Of a stretch of DNA of 64,000 nt, positions 52,349 through 60,404 are shown piece by piece (the stretch's first letter is position 1; each line of letters begins with the position of its first letter). This stretch comes from Flavihumibacter solisilvae (GTDB taxonomy: Bacteria > Bacteroidota > Bacteroidia > Chitinophagales > Chitinophagaceae), in contig NZ_JSVC01000021.1 in the NCBI RefSeq assembly GCF_000814475.1, forward strand, positions 1-64,000, given 5' to 3'. The translations under genes and the position numbers were made by a program. The notes beneath the pieces are model-generated. The model was not told the DNA's origin. It searched no databases and saw only the letters and a list, made by a program, of their open reading frames with translations.

Positions 52349-53020
52349 ATGTTGCAGAAAGCTGTCATTTTCGATATGGATGGGTTGCTGATCGACTCCG
52401 AGCCCTACTGGCAGGAAGCCGGCATGGAAACGCTTTCCAGGTTTGGCATCCAATTGAGTGTTCGCCAGTATCATTCAAGTACCGGGCTTCGTACGATCGA
52501 GTGGATCAACCATTGGTTCCGCCATTTCAATGTTGACCTGGTACATGCACCAGAAGCAATCAATGCCATTGAGGCATCCGCTATCGAGAAGATCCGGCTT
52601 GGCGGTCAGCCGATGCCGGGAGCCGACCATATCATGAACTTCTTCATCAGGAAGAATTATCGCATCGGGCTGGCATCTTCATCACCGATGAAACTTATTG
52701 AAGTAGTCGTTGACAAACTGGGCATCCGACCTTACCTGCATGCCATGAGTTCAGCCGGTGAGCTGGCATACGGCAAACCGCATCCGCAGGTATATCTCAA
52801 CTGTGCTGAGGCGCTAAATATCACCCCGGTTCATTGTGTCTGCTTCGAAGATTCCTTTAACGGCATGATAGCTGCAAAAGCTGCAAAAATGAAATGTGTC
52901 GTCGTTCCCTTTCACGAGCAATACAATGAGGCCGGCTGGGGAGCAGCAGACCTGAAGCTGAGATCGCTGGCGAATTTCAATGAGTTGCTGCTCGAAGGGA
53001 TCTGGGCGGGCAAAAATTAA
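52349..53020 (+). CDS. hxpB: HAD-family sugar phosphatase, HxpB-like
   Basis: The product is about 223 aa with all HAD motifs: FDMDGLLIDSEPYW (nucleophile and acid-base Asp), LASSS (motif II Ser), GKPHPQVYL (motif III Lys) and FEDSFNGMIAAKAA (motif IV). It matches the E. coli YniC/HxpB hexitol phosphatase group, which also acts on 2-deoxyglucose-6-phosphate. ATG 52349 is supported by a promoter element immediately upstream. Its 3' end shares a hairpin with the convergent accC gene. Confidence 0.88.
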   Translation: MLQKAVIFDMDGLLIDSEPYWQEAGMETLSRFGIQLSVRQYHSSTGLRTIEWINHWFRHFNVDLVHAPEAINAIEASAIEKIRLGGQPMPGADHIMNFFIRKNYRIGLASSSPMKLIEVVVDKLGIRPYLHAMSSAGELAYGKPHPQVYLNCAEALNITPVHCVCFEDSFNGMIAAKAAKMKCVVVPFHEQYNEAGWGAADLKLRSLANFNELLLEGIWAGKN

Positions 53021-53049
53021 AAAAGTGTGATGCCGGTGGCACCACACTT
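53012..53049 (-). terminator. Rho-independent terminator of accC
   Basis: AAGTGTG (53023-53029) with TGCC (53031-53034) pairs with GGCA (53038-53041) and CACACTT (53043-53049), with one internal mismatch. On the minus strand it is followed by a long T-rich tract. Confidence 0.75.
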
Positions 53050-53072
53050 CCAATATTGTTTCCTTTACTTCC

Positions 53073-54410
53073 TTATTTCATCTTGAAGGTCTCCAGGAAC
53101 TTGGTTGTAAAGTTCCCGTTCCTGAAATCTTCATTCTGCATGAGTTGCAGGTGGAATGGAATAGTCGTTTTCACGCCTTCAATCACATACTCACTCAATG
53201 CCCGATACATCGTATTGATCGCTTCGTCGCGGGTACGGGCGATAGTAATCAGTTTACCGATCATTGAATCGTAATAAGGAGGAATGGTATAACCTGCATA
53301 TACGTGGCTGTCGACCCGGACGCCGTGGCCTCCCGGAGTGTGAAGAGTTGTAATCCGGCCGGGGCTGGGGCGAAAATCATTATAAGGATCTTCAGCATTG
53401 ATGCGGCACTCGATGGCATGCATCTGCGGTTCGTAGTCACGGCCACTGATCGGTTCACCCATCGCGATCTTGATCTGTTCTTTGATCAGGTCAAAATTGA
53501 TCACTTCTTCCGTCACACAGTGTTCAACCTGTATCCGGGTATTCATTTCCATGAAGTAGAAGTTGCGATGCTTATCAACGAGGAACTCAATTGTTCCGAC
53601 ACTTTCATAACCGATGGCTCCAGCTGCTTTTTTAGCCGCTTCGCCCATTGCCTGGCGGAGTTCCGGGGTCATAAAGGGAGAAGGTGATTCTTCAACAAGC
53701 TTCTGGTGACGGCGCTGAATGGAACAGTCGCGCTCACTCAGGTGGCAAACCTTTCCATAACGGTCGCCGGCAATCTGGATTTCAATGTGGCGAGGTTCCT
53801 CAACGAACTTCTCCATGTAAATGCCATCATTTTTGAACGATGCCAGTGCTTCAGCCTTGGCAGTGTTGTAGGCCCTTTCAATTTCTTCATCGCTCCATAC
53901 CACGCGCATCCCCTTGCCTCCACCGCCGGCTGTTGCCTTGATAATAACGGGGTAGCCCATTTCACGGGCTACATTACGTGCCTGGTCAAGGCTTTCCAGC
54001 AATCCTTCGCTGCCTGGGATAACAGGAACTCCCGCCCGGATCATTGTTTCCTTTGCGGTCATTTTGTCGCCCATAGACCTGATCTGGTCAGGAGTGGGTC
54101 CGATAAACTTAATATTGTGTTCACCGCAGATCTCCGCAAACCTTGCGTTTTCTGCCAGGAAACCATAGCCCGGATGAATCGCGTCGGCATTGGTAATCTC
54201 TGCCGCGGCCATCAGGTGAGGTATATTCAAATAGGAATCAGAACTCTGCGGACGACCAATACAAACTGCTTCGTCAGCAAATTTCACATGAAGGCTATCT
54301 TTATCGGCAGTGGAATAAACGGCTATGGTCTTAATACCCATCTCACGACAGGTCCTTATGACACGGAGCGCAATTTCACCGCGATTCGCGATCAAAACTT
54401 TTTTAAACAT
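53073..54410 (-). CDS. accC: Acetyl-CoA carboxylase biotin carboxylase subunit
   Basis: The 445-aa ATP-grasp enzyme carboxylates the biotin on AccB, the first half-reaction of fatty acid synthesis. Visible elements are [22 protein letters not shown] at the start, [25 protein letters not shown] (ATP lid), [16 protein letters not shown] and ECRINAEDP. Length matches the family. It lies after accB in the same direction with an 85-bp gap holding a large hairpin. Confidence 0.96.
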   Translation of the reverse strand: MFKKVLIANRGEIALRVIRTCREMGIKTIAVYSTADKDSLHVKFADEAVCIGRPQSSDSYLNIPHLMAAAEITNADAIHPGYGFLAENARFAEICGEHNIKFIGPTPDQIRSMGDKMTAKETMIRAGVPVIPGSEGLLESLDQARNVAREMGYPVIIKATAGGGGKGMRVVWSDEEIERAYNTAKAEALASFKNDGIYMEKFVEEPRHIEIQIAGDRYGKVCHLSERDCSIQRRHQKLVEESPSPFMTPELRQAMGEAAKKAAGAIGYESVGTIEFLVDKHRNFYFMEMNTRIQVEHCVTEEVINFDLIKEQIKIAMGEPISGRDYEPQMHAIECRINAEDPYNDFRPSPGRITTLHTPGGHGVRVDSHVYAGYTIPPYYDSMIGKLITIARTRDEAINTMYRALSEYVIEGVKTTIPFHLQLMQNEDFRNGNFTTKFLETFKMK

Positions 54411-54432
54411 CGTCTGTCAGATTTTAAAAAGT

Positions 54433-54487
54433 AATAGTCCACATGCCAATACACCTTCATATGAAGGAACATGTGCTGTGGACTATT
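54433..54487 (-). other. Intercistronic hairpin between accB and accC
   Basis: AATAGTCCACA (54433-54443) pairs perfectly over 11 bp with TGTGGACTATT (54477-54487). Inside it, CCTTCATATGAAGG (54454-54467) is a 14-bp palindrome. The structure fills most of the 85-bp gap, starting nine bases after the accB stop. It lacks a T-tract. It could tune accC expression or protect mRNA ends. Confidence 0.65.
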
Positions 54488-54495
54488 GCAATACA

Positions 54496-54990
54496 TTAAG
54501 CAGGTTCTACCAGGAAAAGGGGCTGATCGTATTCAACGGGGGATGCATCCTCAACAAGGACTTTTACAACCCTGCCTTTTACTTCACTTTCAATTTCATT
54601 GAACAGCTTCATTGCTTCAATGATACATACTACTTTGCCAGGTGCTACTTCATCACCTGCTTCCACGAAAACCGGTTTATCGGGAGATGCACGACGGTAA
54701 AAGGTACCGATCATGGGGCTTTTAATAGTAATGAGGTTGGATGCAGCAGCAGTTTCAGCAGCTTTCGGTCTGTCAGCAGCCGGTAAAGCCGGGGCCGCAG
54801 CTGGAGCGGGAGCAGGTGCTGCAGGGAAGGCCGGTGCCTGGTGGGCGTAGGCCGGTGCTGCTACCACTTGTTGGATGTTGTCTTGCTTTTGCTTAATCGT
54901 AACCTTAAACCCTTTCTCTTCAATCGTCAGTTCACCGATGTTCGATTTGTTGATCAGACGGATCAACTCCTGAATTTGTTTGAAATCCAT
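54496..54990 (-). CDS. accB: Acetyl-CoA carboxylase biotin carboxyl carrier protein
   Basis: The product is about 164 aa. An N-terminal helical segment is followed by an Ala/Pro-rich linker (about 44-75) and a C-terminal biotinyl domain. The biotinylated lysine is K128 in IIEAMKLFNEIE. The protein carries carboxybiotin between AccC and the carboxyltransferase. ATG 54990 was chosen because it starts the conserved MDFKQIQELI text; the frame opens nine codons earlier. A terminator separates it from efp, so it has its own promoter. Confidence 0.95.
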   Translation of the reverse strand: MDFKQIQELIRLINKSNIGELTIEEKGFKVTIKQKQDNIQQVVAAPAYAHQAPAFPAAPAPAPAAAPALPAADRPKAAETAAASNLITIKSPMIGTFYRRASPDKPVFVEAGDEVAPGKVVCIIEAMKLFNEIESEVKGRVVKVLVEDASPVEYDQPLFLVEPA

Positions 54991-55072
54991 TGTACTGAAT
55001 TTACAGTTGGTGATCAATTTAGGCGGCTAAGATAGGAAAGATTGAATAAGAATCTTCTATCTGCAATCTACA

Positions 55073-55098
55073 ATAAAAAATCCCCTCTTCCGAGGGGA
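55073..55098 (-). terminator. Rho-independent terminator of efp
   Basis: TCCCCTC (55081-55087) pairs with GAGGGGA (55092-55098) around a 4-nt loop. On the minus strand the stem is followed by TTTTTTATT. It ends efp ahead of accB. Confidence 0.85.
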
Positions 55099-55123
55099 CA
55101 CTATCTTCAATAACCGAAGATTA

Positions 55124-55690
55124 CTATTCTTTCACGCGTTCAACGTATTCACCGCTCTTGGTGTTTACCCGGATAAGTTCACCTTCGTTAACAAACAGGG
55201 GAACCATCACGGTAGCACCGGTTTCAACTGTTGCCGGCTTAAGCGTACGGGTAGCCGTATCACCCTTCATGCCAGGCTCGCTGTAAGTGACAAGGAGAAC
55301 GATCTTGTCGGGAAGTTCGATACTCATTGGCGACTCGGTTTCCGTGTTAATCAGGACAGACACTTCCTGGCCGTCTTTCAGGAACTGGGGAGCATCAACC
55401 AGGCTTTCCTGGGCTACGATCTGTTCAAAGGTCTCATTATCCATGAAGTTGTAGCCACTGTCATCTTTATACAAAAACTGGAACGCTTTCCTCTCTACGC
55501 GGATGGGATAAATGGTATCACCACTGTTCCAGGTCTGTTCAATGGAACGGTTGTTGTCAACCCCTTTCAGCTTCGCCCACACCTTGGCTGCAGCGCGTGC
55601 TGTTTTGTTCTCCCCGAACTCAATGATTTTATACAGACTCCCGTCGAGCTTGATGATAAGGCCACGACTGATATCCGATGTATTTGCCAT
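55124..55690 (-). CDS. efp: Elongation factor P
   Basis: The 188-aa product has the normal EF-P length and three beta domains. It relieves ribosome stalling at polyproline stretches. In domain I the tip loop reads NKTARAAAKVWAKLK, with R32 at the position that is Lys34 in the PGKGG loop of E. coli EF-P. The spacing NKxxRxAA resembles the Arg32 type of Pseudomonas, which is rhamnosylated by EarP. No earP is adjacent. The gene order efp-accB-accC is common, but a terminator lies between efp and accB. Confidence 0.94.
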   Translation of the reverse strand: MANTSDISRGLIIKLDGSLYKIIEFGENKTARAAAKVWAKLKGVDNNRSIEQTWNSGDTIYPIRVERKAFQFLYKDDSGYNFMDNETFEQIVAQESLVDAPQFLKDGQEVSVLINTETESPMSIELPDKIVLLVTYSEPGMKGDTATRTLKPATVETGATVMVPLFVNEGELIRVNTKSGEYVERVKE

Positions 55691-55724
55691 AACGAATTAC
55701 TTTTTCTAATGATAATTGAGGGGG

Positions 55725-55732
55725 CAAAGCTA
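55725..55732 (-). promoter_or_regulatory. Putative -7 promoter element of efp
   Basis: On the minus strand TAGCTTTG matches TAnnTTTG exactly and lies 34 bp before the efp start codon. Confidence 0.4.
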
Positions 55733-55773
55733 CTGTAATTCGTTAAAAGGTCAAGGGCAAATAAGGGATTTCG

Positions 55774-57564
55774 TCAGCACTTATCCTTTTCCTCAACTTT
55801 GGGTTTAAAGGGGTTGAAAAGTCCGAATGTGGAAGAACTGGCTGGCTTTCCGGAACCGGATGCCTTTTTCAACTGGATCTCCACTACGCCGTTTTTGCCT
55901 TTATCCCCATATTTCCGGGTGGCAGATTCTCCCTTAAGAACATTGGCACTTTCGATAGTTGACGGGTTGATCCGGTTCACCTCATCCCTGCCCGCTTCAC
56001 GGCCATCGATAAAAAATATTGGTTCAGGAGCATCCCCTGTCGTTCTTACCACAAATCTTCCGGACCCTTTATCCTGGACAGGTGCCGGGGGTGGTGCCGG
56101 TTGAACAGGCTGTTGCAACTGGATACTTTTTACAGGAAGAGGTGGTTGGGGTTCCTGGATCTTACCATACTTTTTTTCAAAGGCAGCCTTCTCTGCCGGT
56201 ATTTCCAGGTCATATTTTTCCGTCCTGCCATTCTTGAGCTCCACGTTTACCTTATTATTATTGATTTGAATGCTGCGGACATTGGCCGGTAACCTGGGGG
56301 CTTCGGGCGCTGCGGGAACTACGGGATATACTTTCAGAGGCGACATAACTGTCTTTTTTGGTGCCTCAGCAACTCCTGGCGCAGCCTCTATGGCCGGAGT
56401 CGGCTGCACAACTATTTCAACAGGAACCGGCGCTCCCGGCGCAGGTGGTGGTGGTGGCGGTACCGAAGGCAATTCACCATATATAAGTGTATTAACTTTA
56501 CTGTTCTTATTCCATTCAGTAAGTTCCATTGCTTTCACAACCTTACCGGTTTTGTCCTTGAAGATTACAATGCACTCACCATTGTTGTCTGCAATACTCA
56601 GCACGTAGCCTTCCCTGTGGGATTGGAGCTTTTCGGACGGAGTAGTGTCATTGACTGCTATGGACCTGGACAGTGGGCTCTGACCATTTTGCAAAAATTC
56701 TTCTTTTTCCTTGCGCGCTTCTCTTTCTTTTCTGAATGCAAGCAGTAATACTGCCACCAGGGGAAGCACAAAGGCAAATTTCACCAGGTGAACCCTGGCT
56801 GTTCTGATACTGTTCATCATGGCAATTCTTGATTTAATTGCGGAAAAATTGAGGTGACTGGCTAAACTGAACTGTTGCTGCCCTACCACTTTTAATAGCA
56901 AGTACTGGTACTGCCGCGGATCAAGTCCATGTTCCAGCACCTTGCTATCAGCTATGAATTCAAGGTTCTGGCGCATGGCCCTTCTTATCAGCCAGGCAAA
57001 AGGATTATACCAGTTCAGGATGACCAACAGTTCGGTAAATAGAATATCGATTGTGTGCGCCTGTTTTACATGGATCATTTCGTGCCGGATGATTTCCTTA
57101 AGCTCTGACTCATCATGCTGACCGGGATTAATGAACACATTCCTTCCGAACGAAAATGGAATGATCGGTTCCTTCACTTCATAAAGCTTTACAGAGTCCC
57201 CGGCAATCAGGGTTGCTTTCCTGTACACTTTCATAAAAGAGAAGTACTGTACCAATAACCGCATAAGCATTATCGTTACCCCCGCCAGGAAGACAACAAC
57301 ATAGGGATCAATACTATTCCCGGCCTTTGGAACCACGGCAGATTCCGCTCCTATTGACGGGATATACCTGAAAAATTCCGGGCTGGTTTCGTGTTCTTCC
57401 ATCAGTCCATAAATATTTATGAGCGGAAGAACAAAGCAAATCGCCGAGTACCCAAGAAGGTACCACCTGTTCCACTGGTAAAATGTCATCCGCCGGAGGA
57501 AGACCTGGTAAAACAGGTAAACGAAAGCCAGGCTGATTGAAAGTTTGAACAGATAAGCAAGCAT
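55774..57564 (-). CDS. BlaR1-like M56 membrane metallopeptidase with plug-like C terminus
   Basis: The 596-aa product has four N-terminal membrane helices. The M56 zinc motif HEMIHVKQAH is at residues 161-165 and following, in a cytoplasmic loop, with a further helix near 270. The periplasmic C-terminal half is Pro-rich. It ends (about 505-570) in a segment like the TonB-receptor plug (IFFIDG, then INPSTIESANVLKGESATRKYGDKGKNGVVEI). Such proteins sense an external signal and inactivate a BlaI-type repressor by proteolysis. The repressor gene lies five bases upstream. Confidence 0.88.
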   Translation of the reverse strand: MLAYLFKLSISLAFVYLFYQVFLRRMTFYQWNRWYLLGYSAICFVLPLINIYGLMEEHETSPEFFRYIPSIGAESAVVPKAGNSIDPYVVVFLAGVTIMLMRLLVQYFSFMKVYRKATLIAGDSVKLYEVKEPIIPFSFGRNVFINPGQHDESELKEIIRHEMIHVKQAHTIDILFTELLVILNWYNPFAWLIRRAMRQNLEFIADSKVLEHGLDPRQYQYLLLKVVGQQQFSLASHLNFSAIKSRIAMMNSIRTARVHLVKFAFVLPLVAVLLLAFRKEREARKEKEEFLQNGQSPLSRSIAVNDTTPSEKLQSHREGYVLSIADNNGECIVIFKDKTGKVVKAMELTEWNKNSKVNTLIYGELPSVPPPPPPAPGAPVPVEIVVQPTPAIEAAPGVAEAPKKTVMSPLKVYPVVPAAPEAPRLPANVRSIQINNNKVNVELKNGRTEKYDLEIPAEKAAFEKKYGKIQEPQPPLPVKSIQLQQPVQPAPPPAPVQDKGSGRFVVRTTGDAPEPIFFIDGREAGRDEVNRINPSTIESANVLKGESATRKYGDKGKNGVVEIQLKKASGSGKPASSSTFGLFNPFKPKVEEKDKC

Positions 57565-57569
57565 TGTAA

Positions 57570-57938
57570 TTATTTTTTCGTTTCTCCTTTTTCTATCAAT
57601 TCGATGATCTCCTGCAATTCATCCTTACTCAGGTTTTTCTGCTGGATGAAAAAACTTACCATATCCTTATATGAATTATCAAAATAGTCCCGGATAAAAT
57701 GACGCATGAACCTCTTCTTGTATTCTGCTTCGGTTATGGCAGGCCGGTACACATAAGTATTCCCCACCATGCTGCTGCTCAGGTATCCCTTTTTCTCAAG
57801 GTTCTTTACGGTTGATGCAAGTGTTGTGTAGGGTGGACGGGGTTCGGGGATAGATTCCAAAAAGGCCTTTACATTTCCTTCCCCTGCCTGCCAGATCGCC
57901 TGCATAGCCTGCTCTTCCTGAGGCGTTAGCTTTTCCAT
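57570..57938 (-). CDS. BlaI/MecI/CopY-type transcriptional repressor
   Basis: The 122-aa winged-helix protein carries LTPQEEQAMQAIWQAGEGNVKAFLESIP at the start and TTLASTVKNLEKKGYL (recognition helix region), then a dimerisation C terminus. It is expected to repress its own operon with the M56 gene until the latter is activated. Two dyads of 15 bp lie directly upstream of the start and are good operator candidates. Confidence 0.92.
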   Translation of the reverse strand: MEKLTPQEEQAMQAIWQAGEGNVKAFLESIPEPRPPYTTLASTVKNLEKKGYLSSSMVGNTYVYRPAITEAEYKKRFMRHFIRDYFDNSYKDMVSFFIQQKNLSKDELQEIIELIEKGETKK

Positions 57939-57941
57939 ATC

Positions 57942-57975
57942 TACGAAGTTTTCGTAAACCTACGGATTTTTCGTA
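57942..57975. promoter_or_regulatory. Two tandem dyad operators for the BlaI-type repressor
   Basis: TACGAAGTTTTCGTA (57942-57956) is a perfect 6-3-6 dyad. TACGGATTTTTCGTA (57961-57975) is the same dyad with one mismatch. Their centres are 19 bp apart, close to two helical turns, and the first begins four bases before the repressor start codon. Position and geometry suit autoregulation. Confidence 0.7.
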
Positions 57976-58048
57976 GAAATGCAAATTATTTCGCTAAAAA
58001 AACTGTTAACTTAAAATCGGCCGGCCGCGGCTGCCTGAACGAATGAGT

Positions 58049-58056
58049 TATTTTTG
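58049..58056 (+). promoter_or_regulatory. Putative -7 promoter element of the thioredoxin-like gene
   Basis: TATTTTTG is an exact TAnnTTTG match that ends four bases before the ATG at 58061. Confidence 0.5.
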
Positions 58057-58060
58057 CTCC

Positions 58061-58579
58061 ATGAAAAATCTCCGTATTGCTATCATAATACTGCTGACCC
58101 AGTTCATAATGTTTCATTCATTTACTTCGCTGGCCCAGGACAGTCAGAACGTCCCTGCCCCTTTCCTGCGTTACCCTACTGTTCCTCCGTTTGAACTCAA
58201 AGGGCTGGACGGCAAGATGATCAAGCGGGAAAACCTGAGTAACAATAAGGGCACGTTAATTATGTTTTTCAGCCCGGACTGCCACCACTGCCAGGAGCAG
58301 GTTGAATGGATGAAGGCCGGATATGACAGGTTAAAAGACCTGAACATTGTGCTGGCTACCTATCATCCCATTGAAGACCTTACCCGTTTTTATCAGAATT
58401 ACAAGTTGGCTGACTGGAAAAATCTTTACATCGGCCGGGATGAAAAGTTCTTTCTGCCGTCTTATTTCCGGATCGGCGACCTGCCTTTTATTGCCCTGTA
58501 CGATAAGAAAGGAAAACTGCTGAACAGCTTTTCGGGGTCAACCAGGATTGATAAAATCGCTGGTGCATTTGGCAAGTAA
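58061..58579 (+). CDS. TlpA-like thioredoxin-fold protein, exported
   Basis: The product is about 172 aa with a signal peptide (about 1-25, ending SLA-Q). A thioredoxin-like domain follows, with FELKGLDGKMIKRENL, the redox motif CHHC in MFFSPDCHHCQEQVEWM, and the cis-Pro region GDLPFIALYDKKGKLL. It is presumably a periplasmic thiol-disulfide oxidoreductase; the CHHC centre is unusual but known in TlpA/AhpC-like relatives. ATG 58061 is favoured by the promoter element just upstream. Confidence 0.88.
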   Translation: MKNLRIAIIILLTQFIMFHSFTSLAQDSQNVPAPFLRYPTVPPFELKGLDGKMIKRENLSNNKGTLIMFFSPDCHHCQEQVEWMKAGYDRLKDLNIVLATYHPIEDLTRFYQNYKLADWKNLYIGRDEKFFLPSYFRIGDLPFIALYDKKGKLLNSFSGSTRIDKIAGAFGK

Positions 58580-58621
58580 CATCCGATTCTCACTTTTTCA
58601 TTTTGACTTTTGACTTTCTAA

Positions 58622-58629
58622 TATCTTTG
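58622..58629 (+). promoter_or_regulatory. Putative promoter of mdh
   Basis: TATCTTTG matches TAnnTTTG exactly, and TTTG copies at about 58602-58612 lie close to the expected -33 position. This gives a leader of about 35 nt. Confidence 0.45.
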
Positions 58630-58666
58630 CTGCGCAAATCATTATTTCACAGCATAAAATTTCCAA

Positions 58667-59596
58667 ATGAAAGTTACAGTAGTAGGTGCAGGAGCCGTTG
58701 GTGCAACCTGTGCCGATAACATTGCCCGCAAAGAACTTTGCCAGGAGCTGGTTTTGCTTGACATTAAGGAAGGCCTGGCAGAAGGTAAGGCCCAGGATAT
58801 GATGCAGACCGCAGCCCTGCTCGGTTTCGATACCAAGATAACAGGTTCAACCAATGACTACAGCAAAACAGCAGGCAGCAGTGTTGTGGTTATTACTTCA
58901 GGTATCCCACGTAAACCCGGCATGACCCGCGAAGAGCTTATCGGAACCAATGCCGGTATTGTGAAAAATGTTTGTGACAATATCCTCAAATATTCACCCG
59001 ACGCCATCATTATTGTGATCAGCAATCCGATGGATACCATGACACAACTCGCATTGAAGTCAACCGGTCTGCCCAAGAACCGCATCATCGGTATGGGCGG
59101 AACTTTGGACAGCGCACGATTCAAGTACCAGCTGAGCCAGCGCCTTGGCTGCTCTCCTGCCGACCTGAATGCCGTTGTGGTTGGCGGTCACGGTGATACC
59201 ACAATGATTCCCCTTATCCGCTTCGCTACCTGGAATTCTGTACCTGTTACCCGTTTCTTAAACCAGAATGAACAGAAAGAAGCTGTTGCTGACACAATGG
59301 TCGGGGGCGCCACGTTAACCAAACTGATCGGCACTTCCGCCTGGTATGCACCGGGTGCTGCAGGCGCTGCAATGGTAGAAAGCATTGTACGCGACGAAAA
59401 GAAACTGTTTACCTGCTGCGTTTCGCTTGAAGGCGAATACGGTCAGAAAGACATTTGCCTTGGCGTTCCCGTGATTATCGGACGTAACGGTTGGGAAAAG
59501 ATCATAAGCTTTGAACTTAACGAAGAAGAACAGGCTCTTTTTAATAAAAGTGCTGACGCTGTCAGAGCAATGAACGAAGTACTGAACACGTTGTAA
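58667..59596 (+). CDS. mdh: Malate dehydrogenase
   Basis: The 309-aa NAD-dependent enzyme is of the lactate/malate dehydrogenase family, LDH-like MDH branch. It carries VTVVGAGAVGATCADNIA (Rossmann), GIPRKPGMTREELIGTNAGIV with the substrate-binding arginines, ISNPMDTMT, and GGHGDTTMIP with the catalytic His. It converts malate to oxaloacetate in the TCA cycle. Promoter-like sequence precedes it and a clear terminator follows, so it is monocistronic. Confidence 0.94.
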   Translation: MKVTVVGAGAVGATCADNIARKELCQELVLLDIKEGLAEGKAQDMMQTAALLGFDTKITGSTNDYSKTAGSSVVVITSGIPRKPGMTREELIGTNAGIVKNVCDNILKYSPDAIIIVISNPMDTMTQLALKSTGLPKNRIIGMGGTLDSARFKYQLSQRLGCSPADLNAVVVGGHGDTTMIPLIRFATWNSVPVTRFLNQNEQKEAVADTMVGGATLTKLIGTSAWYAPGAAGAAMVESIVRDEKKLFTCCVSLEGEYGQKDICLGVPVIIGRNGWEKIISFELNEEEQALFNKSADAVRAMNEVLNTL

Positions 59597-59616
59597 TGCA
59601 ATTAGTTATGATAGTA

Positions 59617-59642
59617 AAAACCGGCTATAGGCCGGTTTTTTT
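59617..59642 (+). terminator. Rho-independent terminator of mdh
   Basis: AAAACCGGC (59617-59625) pairs with GCCGGTTTT (59631-59639) and runs into a T tract. Confidence 0.88.
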
Positions 59643-59720
59643 AATATATTCAAAATTATTTTCCTGCTTTCCTTTTGTTCCCATCACTAATCGATTAGAT
59701 TTGTAATCACATACTTCCCG

Positions 59721-59764
59721 CTCCAACACCTATATAAAGCTTCTCCAACGCCTATTTAAAGCTT
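59721..59764. repeat. Tandem 22-bp direct repeat
   Basis: Two adjacent 22-bp units (59721-59742 and 59743-59764) begin CTCCAAC and end TAAAGCTT and differ at only two positions. They lie 65 bp upstream of the octapeptide-repeat gene. A regulatory role or a recent duplication is possible. Confidence 0.75.
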
Positions 59765-59828
59765 CGGGTATTTACCTTTTATTGCCGCAAGGCCATTTAA
59801 TTCTGAAACCTATTCAAACAAAAAGAGT

Positions 59829-60404
59829 ATGATCAAGCCCTTACTCACGGTGCTTTTATTGTCGTTGGTAACTATTTCAGTAGCGCAGGATGCGCCAGAA
59901 CTTCCTTCGCAGCGGAATCCCATACTTAACCTGGCAATTTCCCCTTACGCCAACCCCCGCATCAATCCCATCAAAAACATCAGGATCAATCCAAAACACA
60001 ACTGGAATATCAATCCTTCCATGAATGATGGTATCAATCCGGAAAAGAACAAACTCATCAATCCTAAATACAACAAGGATTTCAGTCCGTTGAGCAACCA
60101 CAGTATCAATCCAATGTATACGTTCAGTCTTCACCCGCTGAGCAACAATAACTGGAGAGGGTACTACATGTTCGATAAGGACAGCAGGCTTACCGGTTAC
60201 CTTGTGATTGCCAACCAGTTTGTAGTGCTTGATTTTGACGACAAGGGCGTGTGGAAAGGCTACCTTGTTAAGACAAGTTCAAATACCTACAATTACTTCA
60301 ACCTGCAAGACGAATGGACCAGGAGTTTCTTCTGTGAAGATTCAATGGTTGGTTTTAACCTGTTCGATGCAACGGGCGAATGGACCGGCAACTATGCCAA
60401 ATAA
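59829..60404 (+). CDS. Secreted octapeptide-repeat protein of unknown function
   Basis: The 191-aa product has a signal peptide (about 1-19, ending SVA-Q). Residues 29-108 are ten consecutive 8-residue units of the form I-N-P-x-x-N-x-x, such as INPKHNWN, INPSMNDG and INPEKNKL, with variants FSP and LHP. Residues 109-191 form four looser beta units with FDxxGxWxGYLV character. I do not recognise a family. The regularity suggests a stacked, turn-rich solenoid exposed outside the cytoplasm. Confidence 0.72.
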   Translation: MIKPLLTVLLLSLVTISVAQDAPELPSQRNPILNLAISPYANPRINPIKNIRINPKHNWNINPSMNDGINPEKNKLINPKYNKDFSPLSNHSINPMYTFSLHPLSNNNWRGYYMFDKDSRLTGYLVIANQFVVLDFDDKGVWKGYLVKTSSNTYNYFNLQDEWTRSFFCEDSMVGFNLFDATGEWTGNYAK

